A stretch of DNA of 32,287 nt from NCBI GenBank assembly GCA_018499985.2, contig JAHBAT020000022.1:1-32287 (forward strand), read 5' to 3'. The notes beneath the pieces are model-generated. The model saw only the letters and a program-made list of their open reading frames with translations, did no database searches and had not been told where the DNA came from. Within the stretch, counting starts at the first letter, position 1. Each line of letters starts with the position of its first letter. This document shows, one piece after another, positions 13,188 through 21,133 of this stretch. A program made the position numbers and the translations under genes. Origin of the DNA: Candidatus Moraniibacteriota bacterium (GTDB lineage: Bacteria; Patescibacteriota; Minisyncoccia; Moranbacterales; UBA1568).

Positions 13188-13760
13188 ATGGATATCTATA
13201 TTTCGCCATACAAAATCCTCACTCAGTTTGAGTGCGGATCACAGGTTCGGGATTTCCCATTATATGCAGGGCAGTATACAGAAAGAAAGCCGCTGGACTC
13301 GATTGAATACAAAGGATTAAGCAGTCCAGTTACCTTTCATCGCAAAGGGTGGCTTGGGTGGCAGTCTCTTAATCTGCCGGAAATGTTTGAGTACGCAGCG
13401 CGGCGGTTTCTGAGTGAGTTTCATACTCCACAGGACATGTCGTTTGATTGTTACTCATTCGCTTGTTTGGCGGCAGGACTGCCATTGCACCATAAGGAAG
13501 ATATGCTTGCTTTTTGGGAGGTAGAGAAAGTAAAGACGCCCTTTATGGTTGGTCGCAAGATTATTTTTTTGGTTGATGAAAATCGCCAGAGATTTGGTCA
13601 TGCCGCTCTTCATATCGGGAATAACTACTACCTTTCTGTTCAGGGCGCTGGAGGAAGTTTATCTGTATCGAAGCTGCGTCATCTGAGAAGGCAGTATAGA
13701 CAAAATCATCCAGATATATTGATTGCAAAGCCAAAACAAGAAATGCTAGCGTCCCGCTAG
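13188..13760 (+). CDS. NlpC/P60-like (papain-fold) protein, hypothetical
   Basis: A 190-aa product with start set at 13188 because GGAGG (13179-13183) precedes it; the ATG at 13173 would overlap this site. It contains FDCYSFACLAAGLP (Cys88) and FGHAALHIGNNYYLSV (His138/His142), the Cys and His blocks expected of NlpC/P60 or related amidase/peptidase folds that cut peptidoglycan cross-links or similar amides. No signal peptide or membrane helix is visible, so a cytosolic role is possible. It lies between two PRTase-like genes, with a terminator upstream. The family assignment rests on the two motifs only. Confidence 0.55.
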   Translation: MDIYISPYKILTQFECGSQVRDFPLYAGQYTERKPLDSIEYKGLSSPVTFHRKGWLGWQSLNLPEMFEYAARRFLSEFHTPQDMSFDCYSFACLAAGLPLHHKEDMLAFWEVEKVKTPFMVGRKIIFLVDENRQRFGHAALHIGNNYYLSVQGAGGSLSVSKLRHLRRQYRQNHPDILIAKPKQEMLASR

Positions 13761-13774
13761 TATCAAAATAAGAA

Positions 13775-14632
13775 GTGGATAGGAAAACGGAACAAAAGAA
13801 CTGGCTTCCTGGAGGAGCTCACTTGATTGCTGAGGGAGATCCTCGGCAAACCCTCATCAACTGTCAGGGGCTCTATGAATGTCCCGTGGATGGTGATGGG
13901 AGTCCGCTTGGACCACTGGTCGGCTATGCCGGCAAGTATGGTACCGGCGATGGTCAGGAGAAGAATTATGTGGGCCTGGCCTACTACAACTACTCCATGG
14001 CCGACCAGTGGCCAGCAGTCAATCGCTGGTTTGCTCGATGCCTGGTCAATGGTCCGGTGAAGGCTGACGAACCTCAGGGTACCGAACCTTATCGTTGGCA
14101 GTCGAAAATGGTCATTCTCGGCGCGCCGATGGCTGGCATCAAGTTTTCGGCTGCTCTGGCGGAAGAGCTCGGGTGTCGGCATATCTTTGCCGAAAAGAAG
14201 ACGCTCAAGGCTGGATTGCCTGGTGAGCGTGACGAAGAAGAGCTTCGCATGCTCCGCTACGATATCCATCCGGGCGATCTGGTGTTCATCGGTGAAGAGC
14301 TGGTCAATAACCTTTCGACCACGAAGGATCTTGTCGCGATCATCGAAGAAGCTGGTGCCACCTACATGGGCATCATGTGTGTCATCAATCGCTCTTGGCC
14401 AGAGGTACGCCAGTTTATGGGCAAACCCATCTACAGCGTGCTTCATGTGCCGACGCCGCAGTATCGGCAGGACGATTCGATGATCTTGGCGGCGCTCGGT
14501 CGCGGCTTTCCGATTATCGGCAAGCCCAAACATGACTGGACTACGCTCAGGGCAGCAATGGATGAATCGGCTCCTACTGAGGATGATCGGTCCATCGACG
14601 AGGGCCGAGACTTCGGTCCTTTGCCGGGGTAA
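13775..14632 (+). CDS. Orotate phosphoribosyltransferase-like protein with altered PRPP loop
   Basis: A 285-aa product starting at GTG 13775; a TTG at 13823 preceded by GGAGGAG is an alternative start. Residues 111-140 (KMVILGAPMAGIKFSAALAE, then FAEKK) match the orotate PRTase region that holds the nucleotide and catalytic Lys. Residues 168-205 take the place of the PRPP motif, but the usual DD..TTG is replaced by GEELVNNLSTT, so PRPP binding may be changed. It has an extra N-terminal domain of about 100 residues (NYVGLAYYNYSMAD). The family normally makes orotidine monophosphate in pyrimidine synthesis. It is the last gene of the island and is followed by a strong terminator. Confidence 0.6.
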   Translation: MDRKTEQKNWLPGGAHLIAEGDPRQTLINCQGLYECPVDGDGSPLGPLVGYAGKYGTGDGQEKNYVGLAYYNYSMADQWPAVNRWFARCLVNGPVKADEPQGTEPYRWQSKMVILGAPMAGIKFSAALAEELGCRHIFAEKKTLKAGLPGERDEEELRMLRYDIHPGDLVFIGEELVNNLSTTKDLVAIIEEAGATYMGIMCVINRSWPEVRQFMGKPIYSVLHVPTPQYRQDDSMILAALGRGFPIIGKPKHDWTTLRAAMDESAPTEDDRSIDEGRDFGPLPG

Positions 14633-14655
14633 CTCTCGGCGAAAACTGAAAAAGA

Positions 14656-14694
14656 GACGGGAACACGCAGCGCGTGGGCCCGTCTTTTTCTTTT
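14656..14694 (+). terminator. Intrinsic terminator closing the PRTase-like island
   Basis: GACGGGAACACGC pairs with GCGTGGGCCCGTC and is followed by TTTTTCTTTTG. Its 3' arm resembles that of the terminator at 13049-13085. Confidence 0.85.
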
Positions 14695-14723
14695 GTTTAG
14701 AGGATAGAAAGGTTTGAAATATG

Positions 14724-14732
14724 TGCTAAAAT
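14724..14732 (+). promoter_or_regulatory. Extended -10 promoter of the exonuclease gene
   Basis: TGCTAAAAT is a TGn-extended -10. The leader to the ATG at 14755 is about 16 nt. No good -35 is seen. Confidence 0.45.
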
Positions 14733-14754
14733 AGGGATAACTGATGAAAATGAT

Positions 14755-15471
14755 ATGGCTACACTGGTATTTGATATAGAAACGGTAGGAGCAGATTTTG
14801 ATGGTTTGGAGGATACCACCAAGGAAGTGCTGACACGCTGGATTAAGCGTGAGAGTGAAAGTGGAGAGAGTTACAACGCGGCTTTGACTGACCTCAAGGA
14901 AGGTTTGGGCTTTTCTCCGCTTACGGGGGCTATTGTAGCGATTGGAATTTATGATGCCGAGCGCGAGCGCGGAGCGGTGTACTTTCAGAATTCGCCAGGC
15001 AAGGATATCAAAGATTTTGAAGAGAACCGTTGCAAGTTTGAGGTGATGAGTGAGAAAGAGATGCTTATTCGCTTTTGGGCGATTGTAGAGAAGTATGATA
15101 CGTTTGTCACCTTCAATGGACGCAGTTTTGATGTGCCATTTCTTATGATTCGTTCAGCTATCCATGGTATTCGTCCTTCCAAAAACTTGCTTGCCAATCG
15201 GTACCTCAATTATCAGCCAGGCAATTCACGTCATATTGATTTGCTGGATCAATTGTCTTTTTATGGAGCGCTTCGTCGCAAGGGGAGTTTGCATCTTTGG
15301 TGTGAGGCCTTTGGTATAGAAAGTCCTAAAACTCAGGGTGTAGATGGCGATGATGTGAAGGGCTTGTACGAGAGTGGCAAGAGCGATGTGATTGCCCGCT
15401 ACAATGCTCGCGATATCATCGCTACTACCAAGCTTTACGAGCATTACAAGAACTTTTTGCAGTTCAATTAA
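14755..15471 (+). CDS. DnaQ-fold 3'-5' exonuclease (PolB-exonuclease-like)
   Basis: A 238-aa protein with the three DEDD exonuclease motifs: Exo I LVFDIETVG (residues 4-12), Exo II FNGRSFDVPFL (about 120-130) and Exo III with YNARDIIATTKLY (about 217-229). The Exo III form with Y..RD suggests the DEDDy type related to the exonuclease domain of family B DNA polymerases (COG3298-like). It is expected to remove nucleotides from DNA 3' ends in repair. No polymerase domain is attached. It is a single gene upstream of the isoprenoid pair. Confidence 0.85.
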   Translation: MATLVFDIETVGADFDGLEDTTKEVLTRWIKRESESGESYNAALTDLKEGLGFSPLTGAIVAIGIYDAERERGAVYFQNSPGKDIKDFEENRCKFEVMSEKEMLIRFWAIVEKYDTFVTFNGRSFDVPFLMIRSAIHGIRPSKNLLANRYLNYQPGNSRHIDLLDQLSFYGALRRKGSLHLWCEAFGIESPKTQGVDGDDVKGLYESGKSDVIARYNARDIIATTKLYEHYKNFLQFN

Positions 15472-15478
15472 AGGGCTT

Positions 15479-15505
15479 TTGGACAGTGCTTCTCTATGCT
15501 ATACT
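15479..15505 (+). promoter_or_regulatory. Promoter giving a leaderless polyprenyl synthetase mRNA
   Basis: TTGGAC (15479-15484), a 15-bp spacer and TATACT (15500-15505). The box ends 7 nt before the ATG at 15513, so the transcript probably begins at the start codon. Confidence 0.55.
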
Positions 15506-15512
15506 TTTCCGC

Positions 15513-16595
15513 ATGAGCCCAGATGCCAAAACTTTAATCACGGATTTCAAAAAACGCCTAGAACCACAGATTGAGGCGTTTTTTGTGAATGCTCGCCAAG
15601 AAGCTGATCTCAAAGATCCCTTTATCAGTGAGGCCATAGATCACATGGAAGATATAGTTCTTTCGGGAGGTAAGCGTCTTCGAGCAGCTCTTATGTACTA
15701 TAGCTACCTTGGGGCCGGCGGAGAAAACCGAGAAGAGATTTTGAAATCTTCTGTCAGCGTGGAGCTGATTCATGCGTTTCTCTTGGTGCATGACGATATC
15801 ATCGATAGAGATGATCTTCGTCATGGCGTAGCCACACTACATGCACGCTACAGCAAAAAGGCCAAAAAGTTTTTTCCAGGCAAGAATGCAGAACATTTTG
15901 GAAACTCCATTGCCCTTATCTTGGGGGATATGCTCTATGCCTTTGGTAATGATGTGATCTTCCGGGCTGATTTTCCGAGAGAAAATGTTTTCCGAGCCCT
16001 TTCTTGTCTCCAGCGGATAGTGACACATACTGTGACAGGACAGGCACGTGATATCTATATTGAGTATCAGGGTGGGGCTACAGAAGAGGAAATTCTTTCC
16101 ATGTATGAAAATAAAACCGCCCGCTATTCTATTGAGGGACCGCTACACTTAGGGTGGCTTTTGGCAGGAGGTGATGAGCAGGTGCTGGAGCTCTACTCAA
16201 AGTACGCTATCCCAGTAGGTATTGCCTATCAGATACAAGATGATATCCTAGGAGTCTTTGGTGATGAGCAGTCTATTGGTAAGCCAGTCGGATCTGATAT
16301 TGCTGAAGGCAAGTATACTCTACTTGTAGCAAAGGCTATGGAACTTGGAACAAATTCACAAAAGAGTGAGCTTGCGCGTATTTTGGCTATTGGAGCAGGT
16401 ATTACAAATACGGATATAGAGACCTTTAGAGTGCTCTTGCGCGAGACAGGCGCCTTAGATGTTTGCCATGAGAAGGCTCGGGCAGCTACCGAGGAAGGAC
16501 TTGCTGTTTTGCCTGAGCTCAAAAAACACCTTACAGAAGAGGCTTTTCAGTTTCTGACACTGCTTACAGCTTATTTACTTGAAAGAAAATCATAG
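15513..16595 (+). CDS. Polyprenyl diphosphate synthase (trans-isoprenyl)
   Basis: Condenses isopentenyl diphosphate units onto an allylic primer to make GGPP or a longer chain. The product is 360 aa from 15513; the ATG at 15486 is rejected because it lies upstream of the -10 box. It shows GGKRLRAAL (about residue 52), the first aspartate-rich motif HDDIIDRDD (about 92), the second QIQDDILGVFGD (about 245), where the fifth position is Gly rather than Asp, and SDIAEGKYTLL. The uppS gene follows after 5 nt, so together they should make and extend the lipid carrier for cell wall glycans. Exact chain length cannot be judged. Confidence 0.92.
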   Translation: MSPDAKTLITDFKKRLEPQIEAFFVNARQEADLKDPFISEAIDHMEDIVLSGGKRLRAALMYYSYLGAGGENREEILKSSVSVELIHAFLLVHDDIIDRDDLRHGVATLHARYSKKAKKFFPGKNAEHFGNSIALILGDMLYAFGNDVIFRADFPRENVFRALSCLQRIVTHTVTGQARDIYIEYQGGATEEEILSMYENKTARYSIEGPLHLGWLLAGGDEQVLELYSKYAIPVGIAYQIQDDILGVFGDEQSIGKPVGSDIAEGKYTLLVAKAMELGTNSQKSELARILAIGAGITNTDIETFRVLLRETGALDVCHEKARAATEEGLAVLPELKKHLTEEAFQFLTLLTAYLLERKS

Positions 16596-16600
16596 GCTTT

Positions 16601-17293
16601 ATGGATATCGTCCCACATCATGTTGTTATTATTCCTGACGGTAATCGTCGCTTTGCCAAAGAACTTGGGAGAGAGCCTTGGTATGGTCATGAACTAGGAG
16701 CCAAAAATACCGAACAGCTAATCAAAAAGGCTCATACTTTAGGTATTCGAGAGCTTTCTTTTTGGGGCTCATCACTTGAGAATCTCAAGAAGCGTCCATT
16801 GGAGGAAACAAGAGCGCTCCTTCGTATCTACGAAACATACTTCAAAGAGCTTCTTGGTAATGCTGATATCCATGAAAACAGGGTAAAGGTACGCTTGATT
16901 GGGCGTTGGCGTGAGCAGTTTCCAGAGAGTCTTAAGGAAACTCTCTTTAAAATTGAAGAGGCTACTAAGAGCTACGACCAGTACGGCCTCAATTTTTTTC
17001 TGGCATATAGTGGTGATGATGATATGTTGAACGCAGTGAAAACCTTGAGCTTGTCGAAAGGTGAAGTAACAAGAGAGTCTCTCAAAGCAGCACTGATGAC
17101 CGCTGAGCTACCGCCCGTAGACTATATGATTCGTACCGGAGGTGATGCACATCTGTCAGCTGGCTTTATGATGTGGGATACTGCTAATAGCGAATTATTT
17201 TTTTCTGACCTGATGTACCCAGCTTTTGAAGAAAAAGCCTTTGAAGAAGCCATTTTTGATTTTGGAAACAGGGCCAGACGGCACGGAAAGTAA
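16601..17293 (+). CDS. uppS: Undecaprenyl diphosphate synthase-like cis-prenyltransferase
   Basis: Makes the C55 carrier lipid for peptidoglycan and other surface glycans. The 230-aa product has the catalytic-Asp motif IIPDGNRRFAKELG (residues 10-23), the WGSSLENLKKRP region, and the C-terminal substrate motif IRTGGDAHLSAGFMMWDTAN with ELFFSD. Standard enzymes read RTSGE.RLSNFLLWQ, so this form is divergent but keeps the key Arg and Glu positions. It is cotranscribed with the trans-prenyl synthase, without an SD. Confidence 0.88.
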   Translation: MDIVPHHVVIIPDGNRRFAKELGREPWYGHELGAKNTEQLIKKAHTLGIRELSFWGSSLENLKKRPLEETRALLRIYETYFKELLGNADIHENRVKVRLIGRWREQFPESLKETLFKIEEATKSYDQYGLNFFLAYSGDDDMLNAVKTLSLSKGEVTRESLKAALMTAELPPVDYMIRTGGDAHLSAGFMMWDTANSELFFSDLMYPAFEEKAFEEAIFDFGNRARRHGK

Positions 17294-17411
17294 AAGGTTT
17301 ACCCGATCCCAATTTAGGGAGGGGATGCATCTTTTAGCCTAAGATAAGCCGAAGGCGACAACAGAATGATTCAGCTGATTAGGTGGGAATGAGAGAGGAA
17401 TTGGTGGCGGG
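17294..17411 (+). other. Intergenic region upstream of the ribosomal protein operon
   Basis: About 120 bases with no supported gene. Weak inverted segments (GATCCC/GGGGATG around 17315-17327) could end the uppS transcript, but no clear T-tract hairpin is present. Confidence 0.4.
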
Positions 17412-17440
17412 TTGACAATTTTTCAATACCCCTCTACAAT
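17412..17440 (+). promoter_or_regulatory. Promoter of the infA-rpsI operon
   Basis: TTGACA (17412-17417), a 17-bp spacer and TACAAT (17435-17440). It is a near-consensus sigma70 site and fits the high demand for these genes. Confidence 0.88.
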
Positions 17441-17446
17441 AGTCAT

Positions 17447-17592
17447 ACATTTGAAAATTGCATAGATAAGGGTAAAGAGGGTCACTATACCGCGTACAGG
17501 ATTGAGGTCTGACAGAGAAAACCATACCGCCTCTTTTTTTGCGTTTGTAAACGCGCTTTCTTACACTATTACGTGCAACCAAAGAACAAGAT
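17447..17592 (+). promoter_or_regulatory. Long leader of the infA operon
   Basis: A leader of about 146 nt, long for this genome. It contains a weak pairing GAGG/CCTC ending in TTTTTTT at 17534-17541 that could act as an attenuator, then a compact hairpin GCGTTT/AAACGC at 17541-17554. A second -10-like TACACT lies at 17563-17568. The regulatory function is inferred. Confidence 0.4.
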
Positions 17593-17811
17593 ATGGCAAA
17601 AAAAGACATGATCCGCTTCGAGGGTGAGGTACTAGAATCTCTCCCAAGCACCACATTTCGCGTAAAGCTTGATAATGGTCACGAAGTTCTTGCTCATATC
17701 TCTGGTAAAATGCGCGTTCATTATATCCGCCTTCTCCCAGGAGATCGCGTTATCCTAGAAATGAGTCCATATGACCTTTCTAAGGGACGAATAGTTCAAC
17801 GATTGAAATAA
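17593..17811 (+). CDS. infA: Translation initiation factor IF-1
   Basis: Binds the 30S A site during initiation. The 72-aa OB-fold protein has the family sequence [38 protein letters not shown] and [19 protein letters not shown]. The length is canonical. It is the first gene of the operon, with rpmJ 14 nt downstream, the same order as in the alpha operon of many bacteria. There is no SD. Confidence 0.97.
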   Translation: MAKKDMIRFEGEVLESLPSTTFRVKLDNGHEVLAHISGKMRVHYIRLLPGDRVILEMSPYDLSKGRIVQRLK

Positions 17812-17825
17812 AGTATATATAAAGT

Positions 17826-17942
17826 ATGAAGGTTCGAGCTTCTGTAAAAAAAATTTGTGCTAACTGTAAAGTTATCCGCCGACACGGTAAAGTGCTGGTA
17901 ATTTGTCCTACTACTCCTAAACATAAACAGCGTCAAGGCTAA
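17826..17942 (+). CDS. rpmJ: 50S ribosomal protein bL36
   Basis: A 38-aa zinc-binding protein of the large subunit. It begins [19 protein letters not shown], continues [19 protein letters not shown] and shows the C..C.....C....H ligand pattern. It sits in its standard place between infA and rpsM, and the short length is normal. Confidence 0.96.
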   Translation: MKVRASVKKICANCKVIRRHGKVLVICPTTPKHKQRQG

Positions 17943-17948
17943 ATCCAT

Positions 17949-18338
17949 ATGGTAAGAATCGCAGGTGTCAACATCCCAGATAACAAACGCGTAGAGATTG
18001 CTCTTACGTATATTTACGGTATTGGTCTTACAACCAGCCAAAAAATTCTCAAGGATCTTTCTATCAGTCCTGATACACGTACCAAAGACCTGACTTCAGA
18101 AGAGGCAAATAATCTTCGAGAAGTTATTGAGAAGAAGCATCGTGTAGAAGGTGAGCTCCGTCACTTAATCAAGCAGAATATCAAGCGTCTCAAAGAAATT
18201 GGTTCATTCCGCGGTAGCCGTCACCAAAAAGGACTCCCTTCTCGTGGACAGCGCACCAAGACCAATACCCGTACAGTACGAGGTAACACACGTAAGACTA
18301 TGGGTAGCGGACGTAAGAAGGCAGATAGCAAGACATAA
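17949..18338 (+). CDS. rpsM: 30S ribosomal protein uS13
   Basis: Head protein of the small subunit contacting P-site tRNA and the subunit bridge. The 129-aa product starts [20 protein letters not shown] and has [12 protein letters not shown], the basic [22 protein letters not shown] segment in two parts, and a basic tail. It lies 6 nt after rpmJ. No SD is present. Confidence 0.97.
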   Translation: MVRIAGVNIPDNKRVEIALTYIYGIGLTTSQKILKDLSISPDTRTKDLTSEEANNLREVIEKKHRVEGELRHLIKQNIKRLKEIGSFRGSRHQKGLPSRGQRTKTNTRTVRGNTRKTMGSGRKKADSKT

Positions 18339-18344
18339 TATTCT

Positions 18345-18791
18345 ATGACTGAAGAACTAAAAACAACTGAAGAAGAAGTAGTTGCTACTGAAGTAGCCGC
18401 TGAAGGTGATGCTCCAAAGAAGCGCGTCAAGAAATTGAAGCGTCAAATTGCCAAGGGTCGCGCTACTATTCAGTGTACCTACAACAACACCATTATCTCT
18501 ATTAGCGATATGAATGGTGCAGTGCTCGGATGGTCTAGTTCAGGTCATATGGGATTTAAGGGAGCCAAGAAGTCTACTCCATACGCAGCTACTCAGGTAG
18601 TACAGGACGTAACTGAAAAGGTAAAGAAGTACGGTGTAGTAGAACTCGAAGTGTTTGTGAAGGGTGTAGGAAGCGGTCGTGAAGCTTCTATCCGATCTTT
18701 GGCCAATAACGGTTTCACCATCGTTGGTATCAAAGACACAACTCCAGTTCCTCACAACGGTTGTCGTCCACGTCGTCCACGTCGTATCTAA
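18345..18791 (+). CDS. rpsK: 30S ribosomal protein uS11 with charged N-terminal extension
   Basis: A platform protein near the E site and the anti-SD end of 16S. The core is clear: TIQCTYNNTIISISD, GWSSSGHMGFKGAKKSTPYA, VKGVGSGREASIRSL and the C-terminal PVPHNGCRPRRPRRI. Before it is an extension of about 35 residues, acidic first (MTEELKTTEEEVVATEVAAE) then basic (PKKRVKKLKRQ). The 148 aa exceed the usual 128. The extension may touch the 16S 3' end, which is relevant because most genes here lack an SD. Confidence 0.96.
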   Translation: MTEELKTTEEEVVATEVAAEGDAPKKRVKKLKRQIAKGRATIQCTYNNTIISISDMNGAVLGWSSSGHMGFKGAKKSTPYAATQVVQDVTEKVKKYGVVELEVFVKGVGSGREASIRSLANNGFTIVGIKDTTPVPHNGCRPRRPRRI

Positions 18792-18806
18792 AGTTCTAAG
18801 AATACT

Positions 18807-19439
18807 ATGGCAAAAAATCTTGATTCAAAATGTAAACTCTGTCGCCGTGCTGGTGAAAAGCTTTTCCTTAAGGGAGATCGCTGTAACACCGCTAAGTGTG
18901 CGATGTCACGTCGTCCGTATGCTCCTGGAGTACATGGCCAGAACGCCCGTCGTAGCTCAAGCGAATTCGGTCGTCAGTTGGCTATGAAGCAGAAGATTAA
19001 GCGTATCTACGGAGTATTGGAGCGTCAGTTCCGTCATCACTTCGAAGAAGCTTCTAAGCTTTCTGGTATCACTGGTGATCAGCTCCTTTCTCGTCTCGAG
19101 CGTCGCTTAGACAACGTAGTGTACCGTCTTGGATTCGCTACTTCTCGTGCTCAGGCTCGTCAGCTCGTAGGTCACAAGATGTTTGAGGTCAATGGTAAGC
19201 GTCAAAACGTAGCTTCAGCTGAACTCAAAGTAGGGGATGTGATCAAAATCAAGGTGACTAAGGCACAGAAGAATTACTGGAAAAACCTCTCTGAATCACT
19301 CGCCGCTAAGCAGGATGTACCACACTGGCTTTTCCTTGATGCAGCAAAGGGTGAAGGAAAAATCATTGCTCTTCCAACTCGTGAAGATGTCGGAGTAAGT
19401 GTAGATCCTCAGATGGTTGTAGAATACTACTCTAAGTAA
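18807..19439 (+). CDS. rpsD: 30S ribosomal protein uS4
   Basis: A primary 16S binder that nucleates the small subunit body. The 210-aa product has an N-terminal zinc knuckle (CKLCRRAGEKLFLKGDRC, then KC), the RRPYAPG turn and the S4 RNA-binding domain with LERRLDNVVYRLGFATSRAQ. In several bacteria uS4 represses its operon; here rpoA is preceded by an 85-nt structured gap that could serve such control. Confidence 0.97.
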   Translation: MAKNLDSKCKLCRRAGEKLFLKGDRCNTAKCAMSRRPYAPGVHGQNARRSSSEFGRQLAMKQKIKRIYGVLERQFRHHFEEASKLSGITGDQLLSRLERRLDNVVYRLGFATSRAQARQLVGHKMFEVNGKRQNVASAELKVGDVIKIKVTKAQKNYWKNLSESLAAKQDVPHWLFLDAAKGEGKIIALPTREDVGVSVDPQMVVEYYSK

Positions 19440-19524
19440 ATTTAAATAAGTTATTTCATTAAATTGTTTCCGGTGCGCAACCAATGAAGAATAGGTCCGG
19501 CGGTGCATCCGAAACCACAAATGT
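19440..19524 (+). promoter_or_regulatory. Structured intergenic region between rpsD and rpoA
   Basis: The longest gap inside the operon. It contains TTTCCGGTGCGCAACC and a related GTCCGGCGGTGCATCCG segment, which can form alternative pairings around CCGG. No promoter is convincing. It may be an internal regulatory or processing site. Confidence 0.3.
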
Positions 19525-20316
19525 ATGTTGGCGATTACATCACCACAAGAGACAAAGTACACAGAGCTAGCCGCTAATCACGGTAAGTTCGAGATTCCTG
19601 GATGCTATCCTGGATACGGTACTACCCTTGGAAACGCTCTTCGTCGCGTTTTGCTTTCTTCTCTCGAAGGAGCCGCTGCTCATTCTATCAAAATCCAAGG
19701 TGTGTCTCATGAGTTTTCTACTATTCCTGGTGTCATGGAAGATGTAGTACAGATTATCCTCAACCTTAAGCAGGTACGTTTTCGTCTTCATGGCGAAGAA
19801 GCTATCAAAATTACTCTTAAGTCAAAGGGTGAAGGCGTGGTGACTGCTGGTGATTTCAAGACTACTTCAGAAGTAGAGGTAGTAAATCCAGAGCAAGTTA
19901 TTGCTACTATTAGTGATAAAAAGACTGAATTTGAAATGGAAGTAGAGGTGGGTAAGGGTCTTGGTTATGTACCAGCAGAAGCTCGTGAGCGTGAAGAGAT
20001 TGAGATTGGTGTTATCGCTATCGATGCTATCTACACTCCAGTCAAGCGCGTAAACTACGAAGTAGAAAACATGCGTGTTGGTAAGCGTACTGACTTTGAC
20101 AAAATTACTCTTGAAATTCTTACTGACGGCAGTATCACACCTACAGATGCTTTCCAGAAGAGTGTGGCTATCTTGGTAGATCAGTTCCAGTCACTTCAGA
20201 TTGGTTCAGCTAAGAAAGAAGAAGTAGTTTCAGAAGAAGTAGCCACTGAAGAAGAAGCTCCAAAGAAAGAAAAAGCTACCCGTAAGAAGAAGGCCACTGA
20301 AGAAGTGGAAGCATAA
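19525..20316 (+). CDS. rpoA: RNA polymerase alpha subunit lacking the C-terminal domain
   Basis: The assembly platform of RNA polymerase. The N-terminal domain is complete (PGYGTTLGNALRRVLLSSLE at about residues 29-48, HEFSTIPGVMEDV, and a closing domain ending FQSLQIG near 230). After that comes only a charged Lys/Glu/Ala tail to residue 263, so the alpha C-terminal domain, which binds UP elements and activators, is missing. Typical alpha is about 315-330 aa. The gene ends with a normal stop 22 nt before rplQ, so this is not a sequencing break. The start at 19525 is preferred; another ATG lies at 19521 out of frame. Confidence 0.96.
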   Translation: MLAITSPQETKYTELAANHGKFEIPGCYPGYGTTLGNALRRVLLSSLEGAAAHSIKIQGVSHEFSTIPGVMEDVVQIILNLKQVRFRLHGEEAIKITLKSKGEGVVTAGDFKTTSEVEVVNPEQVIATISDKKTEFEMEVEVGKGLGYVPAEAREREEIEIGVIAIDAIYTPVKRVNYEVENMRVGKRTDFDKITLEILTDGSITPTDAFQKSVAILVDQFQSLQIGSAKKEEVVSEEVATEEEAPKKEKATRKKKATEEVEA

Positions 20317-20338
20317 TTGTCTCTAGAAGATTTCTCGT

Positions 20339-20704
20339 ATGAAACACCAAAAGAAGGGCCGTATATTTGGCCGCGAACGCAATCAAAGAAACGCCTTGAT
20401 GAAAACTCTTCTTGGGAGCCTTATTATGCATGAGCACATGGCTACTACTGAAGCTAAGGCTAAGGAAGTGAAGAACTTTATTGATCAGTTGGTCAATAAG
20501 GCTAAAGTAGCTCGCAAAGATGAAGCTCGTAAAGTAGCTCTTATCCGTGATCTTCGTAAGCATATTCCTCTTATGGCAGTAAAGAAGCTTATGGGAGACT
20601 TCACAAATCGTTTTGAGACTCGACAGAGCGGGTATGTACGTGTAATTAAGACTGAGGCCCGCAAGAGCGATTCTGCTCGTATGGCTATCATTGAATTTGT
20701 ATAA
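20339..20704 (+). CDS. rplQ: 50S ribosomal protein bL17
   Basis: A large-subunit protein near the exit tunnel. The 121-aa product shows the family start MKHQKKGRIFGRERNQRNAL, the MHEHMATTEAKAKEVKNFID helix region and FETRQSGYVRVIKTEARKSD. It lies after rpoA as in most bacteria, and the next gene begins 4 nt downstream. Confidence 0.96.
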   Translation: MKHQKKGRIFGRERNQRNALMKTLLGSLIMHEHMATTEAKAKEVKNFIDQLVNKAKVARKDEARKVALIRDLRKHIPLMAVKKLMGDFTNRFETRQSGYVRVIKTEARKSDSARMAIIEFV

Positions 20705-20708
20705 AGTT

Positions 20709-21128
20709 ATGGCATCAAAGATTAGCTCAAAAAATACAGATCGCAAGTATCATCTGATTGATGCTCAAGGTAAAGTGCTTGGTCGCTTGGCTACTGAAGT
20801 AGCTACCATTCTTTCAGGTAAGCGCAAGGTAGACTACGCTCCGCATATCGATGGAGGTGACTTTGTAGTTCTTATCAATACTGACGGTATCATAGTGACT
20901 GGTAACAAGACTAACGACAAAGTATACCATCGTTTCAGTGGTTACCCAGGAGGAATCAATAGCATCAACTTTAAGGATCAGATGAAAAAAGATTCTCGCA
21001 AAGTTATTCACCAAGCAGTGTATAACATGCTTCCAAAAAACAAGCTACGTGACCGTATGCTTACTCGTTTACTGAAATACAAGGGGGCAGAACACGATAA
21101 CAAGACTATTCATATCACCCACGAATAA
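20709..21128 (+). CDS. rplM: 50S ribosomal protein uL13
   Basis: An early assembly protein of the large subunit. The 139-aa product has RKYHLIDAQGKVLGRLATEV, GDFVVLINTDGIIVTGNK, YHRFSGYPGG and the C-terminal LKYKGAEHDN. The ATG at 20709 is preferred over 20691, which would overlap rplQ and add six residues outside the family core. It pairs with rpsI downstream, the conserved rplM-rpsI unit. Confidence 0.96.
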   Translation: MASKISSKNTDRKYHLIDAQGKVLGRLATEVATILSGKRKVDYAPHIDGGDFVVLINTDGIIVTGNKTNDKVYHRFSGYPGGINSINFKDQMKKDSRKVIHQAVYNMLPKNKLRDRMLTRLLKYKGAEHDNKTIHITHE

Positions 21129-21133
21129 ATTCT

